From positions 45,553,521-45,617,520 of the forward strand of contig NC_073745.1 in NCBI RefSeq assembly GCF_029784135.1: 64,000 nucleotides of DNA. Direction: 5' to 3'. The translations under genes were made by a program, and so were the position numbers. Source of the stretch: Toxorhynchites rutilus septentrionalis (lineage: Eukaryota > Arthropoda > Insecta > Diptera > Culicidae). Below, piece after piece: positions 54,968 to 64,000 of this stretch. Positions within the stretch are counted from its first letter, which is position 1. Each line of letters begins with the position of its first letter. The notes below the pieces were generated by a model. The model was not told where the DNA came from, searched no databases, and was given only the letters and a program-made list of their open reading frames with translations.

Positions 54968-55345
54968 TTTCACTTTCTTCTGATCAACCAAATACGCTTC
55001 ACTAATTCTACTTGATGATGTTCAGCACGTGCCTTAATAGCAAATAATACACCACTTATCTTTCTGCTTCGACTCCAAACTAATCCAACCTTTGAATAAT
55101 CTACCTAATTATACGAAAGGGAAGAGGTAGCAACGTATTCCATTACCTGTATTAGTTATTACTATTCGAAGTACAAAACACCTCGGCAGATAAACTACCC
55201 TCAGGTCTCAAGACGACAAGACTCATCTGTCATTGCGGCAACCAATGGGTAGTGAAATATAAATAAGAGAATAATGGTTAGCTGTCATTGGGCTTGCCAA
55301 TGCGAAGAAGAGTTATAATAAAAAACGAATGTAATCCGATGATGG
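54968..55345 (-). repeat. Kelch segmental duplication, copy 2, upstream part
   Basis: Reverse complement aligns with 41275-41695 in patches ('catcggattac', 'gcaagcccaatgacagcta', 'cttgagacct', 'cctttcgtataatta'). Homology fades beyond about 55345. Confidence 0.75.
55108..55113 (-). promoter_or_regulatory. Candidate TATA box of kelch gene 2
   Basis: TATAAT on the minus strand within the block shared with 41555-41570, 146 bp before the ATG. See the matching entry at 41562. Confidence 0.45.
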
Positions 55346-55913
55346 TTCAAAGAAACATGATGGAACACGTGAGAGTTTCATTCGGGGCAACCTCGGCGGA
55401 ACTACAGACAATTTATGTTTGTATTGCAAATAACAGATTCACTAAAACCAGTGTAGCTTGTGAACTGAACGTTAGTTCCGTATGAAATTTTGACTCAGCT
55501 TCCCTTGTCAAAAAACTAGGAGGATGATATCCAAGCCACGATCGCATTGTGGCTAACAAACATCAGAACTGCCAAAGCTGAGATATATCCTAGAGCAGGG
55601 GTTTTCAAATGGTGCTCCGCGAAATTATAGCAAATGCTCCCACTTGAAAACCTGTCTTGAAAAGAACAATTTTTCAATTTAATTTCACGCGGCATATAGT
55701 GGTTTATCTTGTTTACTCCGGATTAGATGTCGTATAACTACGACGCGCAACCGAAATAGAATTGTTTCCAATTGAGTATTGTCAATGCAAATAGGATTTG
55801 TTTTATTGAATCAAAAATACAGGTGCTCCGTAAAATAAGTTTGCTATAAAAAGTGTTCTGCCATAAAAAAATCTGAATACCCCTGTCCTAGAGGAACGTT
55901 ATCCAACCCATTT
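55346..55913. other. Spacer, no gene seen
   Basis: AT-rich. 'ggtgctccgcgaaattatag' (55610) and 'ggtgctccgtaaaataag' (55822) are similar direct copies 210 bp apart, possibly a remnant of another element. Confidence 0.3.
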
Positions 55914-56234
55914 TCACAAAATTGAAAACCCCACACCTTCTTTGTTCGACCGAAACAACGTCGGTAAAGACGGATTCTCGCCCATCACCGGCTTAGTTCT
56001 CGCCGGGAGAGAACTAATACAGCGATCGGTTTTGGAATTTGATACTGGATCGACGGTAAACATGCTCTCGTCGGCGAACAAGATTACCGGATTATTTCGC
56101 TTGAAAAAGTTCAAGCTTTTCTGCCACTTCGTCATGGTGTAACTGTCAAACTCGTTTAGTTGCAGTCTATATGATATAATCGATATTTCAGCTGCCAACA
56201 GGCAAACCTTTTTTGTAAGTGGGATATTGACCAC
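55914..56234 (-). pseudogene. Tc1/mariner-type transposase fragment
   Basis: The minus-strand frame contains NNPVILFADESMFTVDPVSN followed by SKTDRCISS. This is the region around the first catalytic aspartate (here in FADES) of Tc1/IS630-type transposases. About 60 residues upstream are open, with no clear helix-turn-helix. After ISS the reading no longer resembles a transposase, and the second and third acidic residues are absent. It is a remnant of a family distinct from DD37E at 15626, whose equivalent motif is VMDDET. Confidence 0.65.
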
Positions 56235-56989
56235 ACAAAAAAGTTGTAAAATGTTCGGTATAGAATTTGAAAAAACTTTTTTGTGCGGTTGTTAGGGACC
56301 GCATAAAAAAGATTCCCCCAAGAAACTAATTCAAATCCACGCCGTTAACCGTTCGACTTCCTTTAGTTTCCCTGCTTTGCGATGGGATAGTTTGACTTTT
56401 GAGTTGTGCGTGACTGTGTTGTGCTTTTAGTTGCATGTCGAAGCTTGTTGCTATTAGAAATCATGTCATGCGCAACATAGAGCATTTGATGGAAGGATGG
56501 AAATCATTTGAGAAGTGGATAATTGAGACGCAAATATGATTTTTCGCATTGAAATGCATATAAATCATAAAAAAAACTAAAGGACAATAACTTCATGGTG
56601 CACCGCACAAAAATTATTCATTATTCGGGCACTCAAAAAATGGAAAATTGATCTTCAAATATACCTTAAACAATAACCAAAACACCCAAACACTTTACTT
56701 TATTCTCAATATCCGAAAAAAGTCACTAAAATTCATCATTTTTCGACCTTCCAGACAGGGGTCCCCCTTAGATCCCCCGCACACTACAGATTTTTTTTTC
56801 AGCCGACGGTTTGGTCGGATCGGCTTACTGGTGCAAAAAACGACCCAACTGAATCGGTGTAATATGCGCACATACATACCTCTCCGTACTGATTGAGAAG
56901 CCGACCGAACTATCGGTTAAACGTAGTTCTACGCAAAAAAAAACAGCAGTTGACAAATCACCGTTTGCTTGTAGAATTTTATGACGAAC
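56235..56989. repeat. Mixed remnants, including a 78-bp shared repeat
   Basis: 56612-56690 matches 51425-51500. Over 56790-56925, 'cagccgacggtttggtcgg' and the later 'gccgaccgaactatcggtt' form a loose inverted pair, perhaps a small degraded TIR element. 'acgtagttctacgc' at 56920 recalls the family D end. No gene. Confidence 0.4.
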
Positions 56990-57700
56990 ATCTATATATA
57001 TATAAAAATGAATTTCTGTCTGTCTGTCTGTCTGATTCTTATGGACTCGGAAAATACTGGGGAAGGTTTTCATGATAGTTTGAGACCCCTTCCCCTTCTC
57101 TGCCATACAAATGAAACACAAATTTCTACTTTACTCGAGAATTTATCAAGCAAATCAAACGAAATTTGGCATGTGGAGGTTTTAGGATGCAATAAATGTT
57201 TTATGGTGGTTAGATACTCCTCCTCACTCTCTAAGGGGAGTTGCCATACAAATGAAAGACAAATTTCTGCATATCTCGAAAATTAATCAAGTAAACGAAA
57301 CCAAATTTGGCATGTGGAGGTTTTAGGATGCAATAATTGTTTCTATGGTGGTTCGACACTCCTCCCACTCTCTTAGGGTGGACTGTCATACATATGAAAA
57401 ACTAATTCCTGCATAACTCGAAAACTAATCAAGCAAATGGAGACAAATTTGGTATGTGAAGATTTTAGGGGCACGAAACGTTTCTATGCTTAATAGAAAC
57501 TCCTCCCCCCTCTGTAAGGGGAGTAGAGGGGAGGGGTCTATCTTTATTCTATCATATTTTCTGTATCAAACATTTATTCCATGTAACGGAGAACCATGTT
57601 ATTCGCAAGTGGTTGAAAAATCTTGGACGAGAATTGTGTCTGAAAATAATCTGATATTATAATGATGAGTTTTGGTAGAAGTACTAGGAATTTTATATAA
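56990..57700 (-). repeat. Satellite-bearing repeat J, copy 3 (inverted)
   Basis: Read in plus direction: TATATATA, a TCTG microsatellite (about 57015-57033), three tandem units starting 57104, 57245 and 57389 (period 141-144 bp), then the repeat body inverted relative to 25990-26150 ('tattctatcatattttctgta', 'gagaattgtgtctgaaaataat'). The unit phrases are 'catacaaatgaaacacaaat', 'atttggcatgtggaggtttt' and 'tctatggtggttcgacactcc'. No gene. Confidence 0.8.
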
Positions 57701-59127
57701 TGAAAACCTAAACACAGAACATGCAGGAAAAAATGAAAGAGTTAGAATGCCTATAACTCGAACATTTCTAAATAGATCGGTAAGATGTTTGCATCAATTG
57801 ATAGGAAATATTTCTACGCATCTATTACAATTAATAAATTGTTATTTTTCCGGAGATAAGTAATTGAATAACTGTAAAATGTTAAGCGCTATCTAAACGC
57901 CCTAACTCCCTCGTTTTGTTGGCCTGATTTACGGTTTTCCCAACACAACCATAAAAACTGAGGTTCTTGTGGAAATTTGCATTGCAAATGCATGTAAGTT
58001 GGTGAACTTTTGTTCCCACCGACATGTGTTCTCTAACACAACCATCAAAACCAAGGTACCTTACATTACATGGCGTTTGTTCAAATTATTTACTTATACA
58101 GCAAATATGTTGAATTCAATTGAATTCGAAAAATGTTTCATTCAATCAATAATTTATACTTACAATTACTTACTAAGCCGACCGTAGCCCCACGTCAACC
58201 TTGCGGTTATGTCACAGATATAACCCACCCATTTTTTTAAAGAAAGATCAATGATTTTGAATACGCCATTTTCAAAAAACAGATATAATTTAAATTGATC
58301 ATATAACAATGAAAATTGTGATATGAGGTAGTTTCCATCATAAATATCAAGTTTTAACAAAAATCGAAGAGGTCATGGAATTGCTCAATATTATTTCCAG
58401 TAATTTTAACACAGTGGCTCATCGTGCAGCATTCGGAGCGTTGCGATATAACGGATTTTAGTGTTGGGAAAACGCATTTTTGTTGTTTTTTGGCCTACAA
58501 GCATAACCATGCAAATTTCCGATGAAATGATCTGTCCAGTTGAAAGATATTATCGGAAAAAAGAGGTCCTAGGTGATTTTGCGGATTAAAACATTTTTTT
58601 TTCCATTTGGAAAATGCCTGCGTCTATTTATGCGGACAATCAATAGTTTCAATGAACATTTGTCCGCATAGCTAGACGTAATCACCAGGTTGCTCTGTCT
58701 GTAGCGTTAGTATTTACATTTCCGATAATAGTCAAAACTACCAATGGAGAGTTTCAGTTGTTATCGGATAAAATCAAAAAGGTTTGGAAGAAATTTGGTG
58801 AAATGTCTGGAAAAGGTGCTCTTGATTTGTTGCGATTCTTTGATAGTACTTTTTTCCTGAAGAATACTCTGGGATATGATAGCAACAGCACGTTCGTGTT
58901 TTTTCAATTAATTGAATTTGTTAAGTCAATCTGCAATGTTGGTAATTTTAGCAACATGATTTACCGATATCACGATCAATCGCATAAAGATGGTGGAGTG
59001 ACTTACTCCAACGGTATGAGTAAATGCTGAGTATGTGGAATAATTCAATGTTAAATCCGAGGCTCATTATAACTGCTAAGAACCAATATTATTTTAATTT
59101 AACTACTGATCTGATTGTTTCATTATC
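57701..59127. other. Unrecognised AT-rich DNA
   Basis: A 90-codon frame at 58758-59030 (+) has no recognisable domain. A stretch at 58170-58220 ('ccccacgtcaaccttgcggttatgtcacag') resembles the family D terminus and may be a diverged relative. 'gttttcccaacacaaccataaaa' (57930) and its looser inverse near 58460 could be old TIRs. Confidence 0.35.
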
Positions 59128-59670
59128 TAGGGTAGGGCGGGGCTAGTTGGTCGTACGGGTAAGTTGGTCAGTGACGATATCTTGGAATCTGAGCGTCCAA
59201 AAAATAAGCGATCTATGGATGAAAAATAGCTAATTGCTGATACAAAAAAATAATCAAATCGGAAAAACATTTTATTAGGTAGGTTAAAAATACGGACATG
59301 GTGTCGATTTCGCCAAAAATCATTCACAGTTTGCGCATTATAAAATGTGTTCTAAAACTGGTTAATAACCATGAAAAAAATCGGCTCAAACGTAGAACAA
59401 AGCTTTATTGTACGTATTAGCTTTAAGTGTTAATGGAAATCGCTTTCAAAATTATTTTTGTTGAATTTTCATGAATATTCTTTTTCATATATAGAGGGGC
59501 TAGTTGGCCACACAAATTGCTCGTTTGAGAGCAACGCATATAAAATTTACAGGTATGCCGTGTTTCATTACGCAAGCTAAAAACAAAAATATAGAAAGCA
59601 TATGTTTTACTGCTAAACCCAGTGTATTTTAAACGAGACAACCACCACACAAACCACTTGTAATATAATT

Positions 59671-61425
59671 TTTTTTTTCCAAAATATATATTTTTATCAA
59701 GGCTCATATGGCGTTAGCCTCACGGGGCCGGGAGTTCAATACTTTGACAATTTTTCTTATTATCTATGTCAGTAATATGTAACCGATTACTCGCGGTTGG
59801 CTCGAGGATAGTATTACAAGTGTTTTCGTAATTCGGATGTTGCTGTCTCCAATGCTCTGTACGTGTGCCCGACACGGGATACTTCCTATTGGGATGCAGC
59901 TGACCCTTAATCAGCAACGCCCCCCTAGTCTGTACCTCATATCTAGCGTGGTGCGTCTTTCTCGACTCGAGGAATCCAGGATAGAATGGTCACTAACCGG
60001 CGCAATCATCAGTTCATGTAGAGTTGTCATGAGCGGTACAACCTTTGGCTCTTGTTGAATGATCAGTGGACTGCACAACCTTTGGCCCGTGTATCTGTAA
60101 AGAGTGTGTGTATGTATTGCCGCGACTAAGTAAAAGTTTATCGATCGGATAGGAGGGATATAACACGGGGACACAACGAAGGAAACATCATTAAACGTTG
60201 ACATCGGCGTTCCTGAGGAACAGGTATAGATGAAGCAGAAGATCAGGATCACGGCTACCTAAGATATCCCGGACGGGGATCTCCGATTGTCTACCTTGTG
60301 CTCTCAGTGCTCTAGAGAGCTGAGAGCGAGCAGTATGGAACCGGATACACGACCAGACAACATGCTCGATGTCGTGGTAGCCATCGCCACAATCACAAAG
60401 ATTGTTTGCTGCGAGCCCAATGCGATAGAGATGCGCGTTTAGGTTGTAGTGATTGGACATAAGCCGAGATATCACGCGAATGAAATCACGACCTACATTC
60501 AATCCCTTAAACCAAGCACTCGTTGAGACCTTAAGGATAATCGTGTGTACCCAACGACCCGAACTCATCTTCACTCCACAGGCGCTGCCAACTTACGAGC
60601 GTATACTGACGAGGAATGTGGAAAAATTCATTATAAGCAATTTGCCTTTCAAAAAGTGTGCCTTCTAAAGCGCCCACCTTAGCAAGCGAGTCCGCTTTCT
60701 CATTCCCCGGAATCGAACAATGAGAGGGAACCCATGCTAAGGTAATCTTGAATAATTTTTCGACCAAAACACTCAATAGTTGTCTTATTCTTGTTAGGAA
60801 ATAAGATGAGCGTTTATCAACTTTCATTGAGCGGATTGCCTCTATTGAGCTGAGACTGTCTGAAAAAATAAAATAGTGGTCGATGGGCAATGTTTCAATG
60901 ATCCCCAGTGCGTAGTATATCGCACCCAGTTCAGCGACATACACGGAACAAGGATCTTTGAGTTTGAAAGAGGCACTGGAATTTTCATTGAAGATGCCGA
61001 AGCCAGTAGACCCGTTTATGTATGAACCGTCAGTAAAGAACATTTTATCAGATCTAACTTTCCCATATTCTGCCGAAAATATCGGCGGAATATAATCGGA
61101 GCGTAGATGATCTGGGATTCCATGGATTTTTTGTCGCATGGACAGATCAAAAATGACAGAGGAATTGCAAAAGTATGGGAAGCAAACTTGGTTGGAGATG
61201 CCTGGTGAAGGGTGCACGTCGTGGGTAAGGTACTCATGGTATATAGACATAAAACTTGACTGAGGAATCAGTTGGAGTAGATTTTCGAAGTTATCAATCA
61301 CCAATGGATTCATTATCTTTGGAAATTGTACAGGAAATTATTCAGAATTGGTGAAAGTCCACGATTATGAAGTTTCTCTGTGAGAATTTCCATGGAAACT
61401 GAATTTCCATGGAAACTGAATCAAA
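59671..61425 (-). mobile_element. 5'-truncated LINE with RNase H, 13-bp TSD
   Basis: The minus-strand element ends in an A-tail (T-run from 59671) after 'gataaaaatatatattttgg'. It is flanked by perfect copies of TTGTAATATAATT (59658-59670, 61426-61438). Only the end of ORF2 and the 3' UTR remain. The 3' 430 bp recur at 33082-33514. At the 5' junction GGAAACTGAA occurs twice, with TTTCCAT between, perhaps a slip during second-strand joining. RNase H after the reverse transcriptase region suggests the I/LOA/R1 group. Confidence 0.9.
60191..61313 (-). pseudogene. LINE ORF2 C-terminus: RNase H and zinc-binding tail
   Basis: The frame from 61313 encodes a type I RNase H domain with its four acidic positions: FTDGS, AELGAIYYAL, FSDSLSS and GNEKADSLAK, plus WVPSHCSIPGN. 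Near 60560 the frame shifts, and the rest (VGRDFIRV, CDCGDGYHDIEHVVWSC, a CxC...H...C zinc-binding pattern) continues in another frame to 60191. The domain would degrade the RNA of the RNA-DNA hybrid. This piece has no reverse transcriptase and cannot act. The start at 61313 is only the first ATG after truncation, not the true start. Confidence 0.85.
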
Positions 61426-62577
61426 TTGTAATATAATTGTCATATTTATATTTTTTGCTGTAAAATTTTCATTAAATATAATAAACGCTTACTTTGAATA
61501 TCAGAACTCACAATAACGCATTGAGTAATGTAGCATACCTGGAGGCTATTTCTATATACTTCGGGTCGAACGGTACAAATGTCATCAAAACAAATGCAAG
61601 CAAGAATGCAAGCGGTTGTGCGTCGCAGGGATGCCAGGTGATTTTTTTTTCAAAAGTCTTGACATGGTACGAGAAAATGTCTTCACCATAATATCGGAGG
61701 AAAGTTCTCCACACAAAAACGGAACTGTGATAACTCTATTTGTTTATTTCAGCTTTGAAATTTTGGTTGTAACTGAAACCATATCCATGAAATTAATTGT
61801 AGAAAAGGTATGTAATCGGAAAACCTTCGATTTGTGAAGTGGTCGTTTGAACGATCTAGGTTAATCTATTGTATAGTAGGGCCAAAATAATAGAAATTCA
61901 ATGTCACAATAATTCGAATTTTCGAGCGCAAATGAACTAATGTCTACTAGAGACATATGTATTCGGACCGCTTCGTTCGCTGAGACTAAAGCCCTACTTT
62001 TTTGACGATATTTTCGCCCAATAGTTAGAATTTCATGGAAATAATATCTTTTAAAAATCCACGTACGCTATCATACTGAAATGTATTCTCATATTTCATA
62101 ATGTCTTCAAAATGAAGACATGTCTCCAAACCTGGCATCTCTGGTTTGCCACAAAGTGGAAGAGAGACGAAATCGCTAGAAAAGATTGTCTGACTAATTT
62201 TCAACGATGAGAATTTGAAATTTTCATTAATTTGTTTATTTTACTTGCTACATGATATTATATCACTGTTTTTGTTTTGATTGAATTAATTTATTTATAA
62301 TGAAGGAAACTTTTAATGGAAAAACGCTTATTATTTGCTCAAAAATAACATGCCTATTATTGACCAATTTACCCCGTGTGTGGGGTTAGTTGGTCAATTT
62401 ATTCTGAAATATAAAGACGTTAAATAAAAGAAAAATAATTGATTCTCTGGTTATTTTTTATTGAAAGGGTAAAAGGTAAGCTTCATTGTGGTACATAACA
62501 TTCTAACGCAAAACTTCGTACTACAAAGGTATAGCCAAATTTATTCAAAAATGACCAACTAGCCCCGCCCTACCCTA

Positions 62578-64000
62578 CTTGAAGATTCAAATGCAGAAAT
62601 TTAGGTAAGTATAACATTAAAAAACACAATTGCTTCTCTTTGTTCATCGTGTACAGAAAAATAGTAATTATATGAGCAGCCTTTCAACGGTTTCTTGTAT
62701 TCATCTATTAGGAAACACTAAGTAATAAGACACTATCGTGACAGACATTTTTGGACTCTACAAATAGTGTGATTCAAATATAGATTTAGCTTATAGCACA
62801 TAATACTGACAATTTTTGATTTTCGAACGATGTATGAAAGCTGTATGAAACTACATGCGGACAAACAGTGATTTTTCGGAAACGTTTTTTTCAAAATTGC
62901 TCAAATGTTTTCGAACAAACAATGTTTGTTTGCATGTTGAGCAAACGTATTACATTGTGTAGAATGCGAAACAGTGAAAGAGTCGATTTTGTTCATTTTG
63001 TCGTTTACGTCTCCTATACAAATATGGGCATGACATGACATGACTACATTCAAGGCGTGTTATTCAGCATAGAAATATTAACTAATAAGTACAAAAAAAC
63101 CAAGTAAAACTACGTTCAGACAATGGAGTTCCTCTATTGCCAACAAAGTACCTTTATTGCCATTAAAGAAGAAGTTTCTCTGATGCCAATACAGTTCCTT
63201 CTTTAGTAGAGACCAAAAAACCAAAAACTGGAGTAAAGATTCAGAGGACACTGTCTCATTTAATTGCGAGAATCTTGGATTTTACTACTATAGCTAACAA
63301 CCTGGATTTGAAAGCAGCTGTTCTCACTGAAACATTAAGAGTATGAACAAGGGTGTGTTACGATGAAAAATAGGTCGAACAATAATGCGTGTAGATAGAT
63401 TTATTTTTTTTAATTAGAAATATAAAATTATTTCTTTTTTTGAAGTCGAATAAGTATAACAAACAGTAAAAATATTCAGCTTAGTTATTTATATTTTTTA
63501 CTAAATATATTTGAGTTTTTTGTATACCTTATACATACGACAAATACTGAGTGACTGATTTTTCTGCATTGACCGGGACCTGTGCAAAACTTCTCTCGAC
63601 TATTTTTACTTTGTCGTTGCATAATTTGATATTGCTACCCCTCACAAAGTAATAGTTCGTCTGCTACTTATGCAATAAAAATAGTCAATTGAAAAAAGAC
63701 AACAATGTGATCATATCTAACTGTGATGAAAGTCGTTTACTTCAATGAATGACTCATACATCTATACATCTCAGTTATGATAATCAAGGCGAAGCTGTCA
63801 ACAGATAGAGCACCCATTCGTGAAACGTTTGCATATTCGTTAATCTCCAGCCGAGTTAATTGTATATCACTTTTCCGCTGACTGTGTTTACTTAGCGTTT
63901 ACGTATACATCACATGGATGTGCGGGGCATCACGCTGGACAAGTGCTATCGGTGCTAAATCCGAACGGACCACCCAGCGCGAGTGTTGATAGCCGTTCGT
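62578..64000. other. Unrecognised AT-rich DNA to window edge
   Basis: No coding frame above 60 codons, no repeat family found elsewhere and no RNA gene. The last 100 bp become GC-richer ('gtgcggggcatcacgctgg', 'gaacggaccacccagcgcg'), which could be the edge of another feature outside the window. Confidence 0.35.

Larger units (their letters stand above)
59130..62575. mobile_element. TIR element with GGGTAGGGCGGGG ends, carrying a LINE
   Basis: The left end GGGTAGGGCGGGGCTAGTTG (extending to GGTC) and the right end are exact inverted copies over 23 bp. TA flanks both sides (59128-59129, 62576-62577). GGGGCTAGTTGG-like motifs recur inside both ends (59510, 62380), possibly transposase sites. 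Without the LINE inserted at 59671-61425 the element is about 1.7 kb and has no transposase, so it is non-autonomous. Confidence 0.82.

Noticed and set aside
1..64000. CRISPR array, viral insertion or bacterial-type operon
   Set aside because: No regularly spaced identical repeats with unique spacers, no recognisable viral protein and no operon-like gene order. The tandem arrays have degenerate contiguous units.

Overview
This is eukaryotic, repeat-rich, AT-rich DNA, and a culicine mosquito (Aedes-like) fits best. The evidence is an ITmD37E transposon (a DD37E Tc1/mariner-related group best known from mosquitoes), three copies of a tRNA-derived SINE of a type I associate with Aedes, intronless genes, and dense nested insertions of small terminal-inverted-repeat (TIR) elements into one another. 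Nothing bacterial is present: no operons, rRNA, CRISPR or clear tRNA genes. The species call is inference from repeat families, not from a marker gene.

Genes. Only two full-length, non-transposon protein genes are convincing. They are intronless kelch-propeller paralogues resembling KLHDC3/Peas, at 41696-42763 (+) and 53954-54967 (-), arranged as an inverted pair 11 kb apart. Both keep a C-terminal BC-box plus Cul2-box, so both could be substrate receptors of CUL2-Elongin B/C ubiquitin ligases. A candidate 3'-terminal exon of an unrecognised host gene lies at 18162-18425 (+), with an AATAAA signal at 18534.

Layout. 1-4560: nested small TIR elements and SINE copy 1. 4560-11650: mostly unrecognised single-copy DNA with SINE copy 2 and termini of a TIR family. 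11989-13968: TIR elements, a retroposon inserted in a TIR, and a piggyBac-like end. 14050-15565: a repeat block interrupted by a solo LTR, an ATTCGGGTAAATG-type array and a SINE. 15626-16923: intact ITmD37E. 16924-25220: host-like sequence with the candidate exon. 25228-28404: SINE, arrays, a foldback element and a piggyBac-like MITE. 28806-30094: dead ITmD37E. 30270-33514: nested TIR elements and a LINE 3' end. 33515-37490: mostly unrecognised. 37490-40900: Tc1-like remnant, two foldback elements and piggyBac-like ends. 41275-42763: kelch gene 1. 43155-51971: a small TIR element, then a repeat split by a 5-kb L1/Tx1-like LINE, a retroposon and a perfect-hairpin MITE. 53954-55345: kelch gene 2. 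55914-57700: transposase remnant and a satellite-bearing repeat. 59130-62575: a TIR element containing a 5'-truncated LINE with RNase H. 62576-64000: nothing recognised.

The clearest lesson of the window is insertion history. Paralogous empty sites inside the window fix the exact target-site duplications (TSDs) of a piggyBac-like MITE (TTAA), a solo LTR (ATAC/AATAC) and a Mutator-like hairpin MITE (10 bp).
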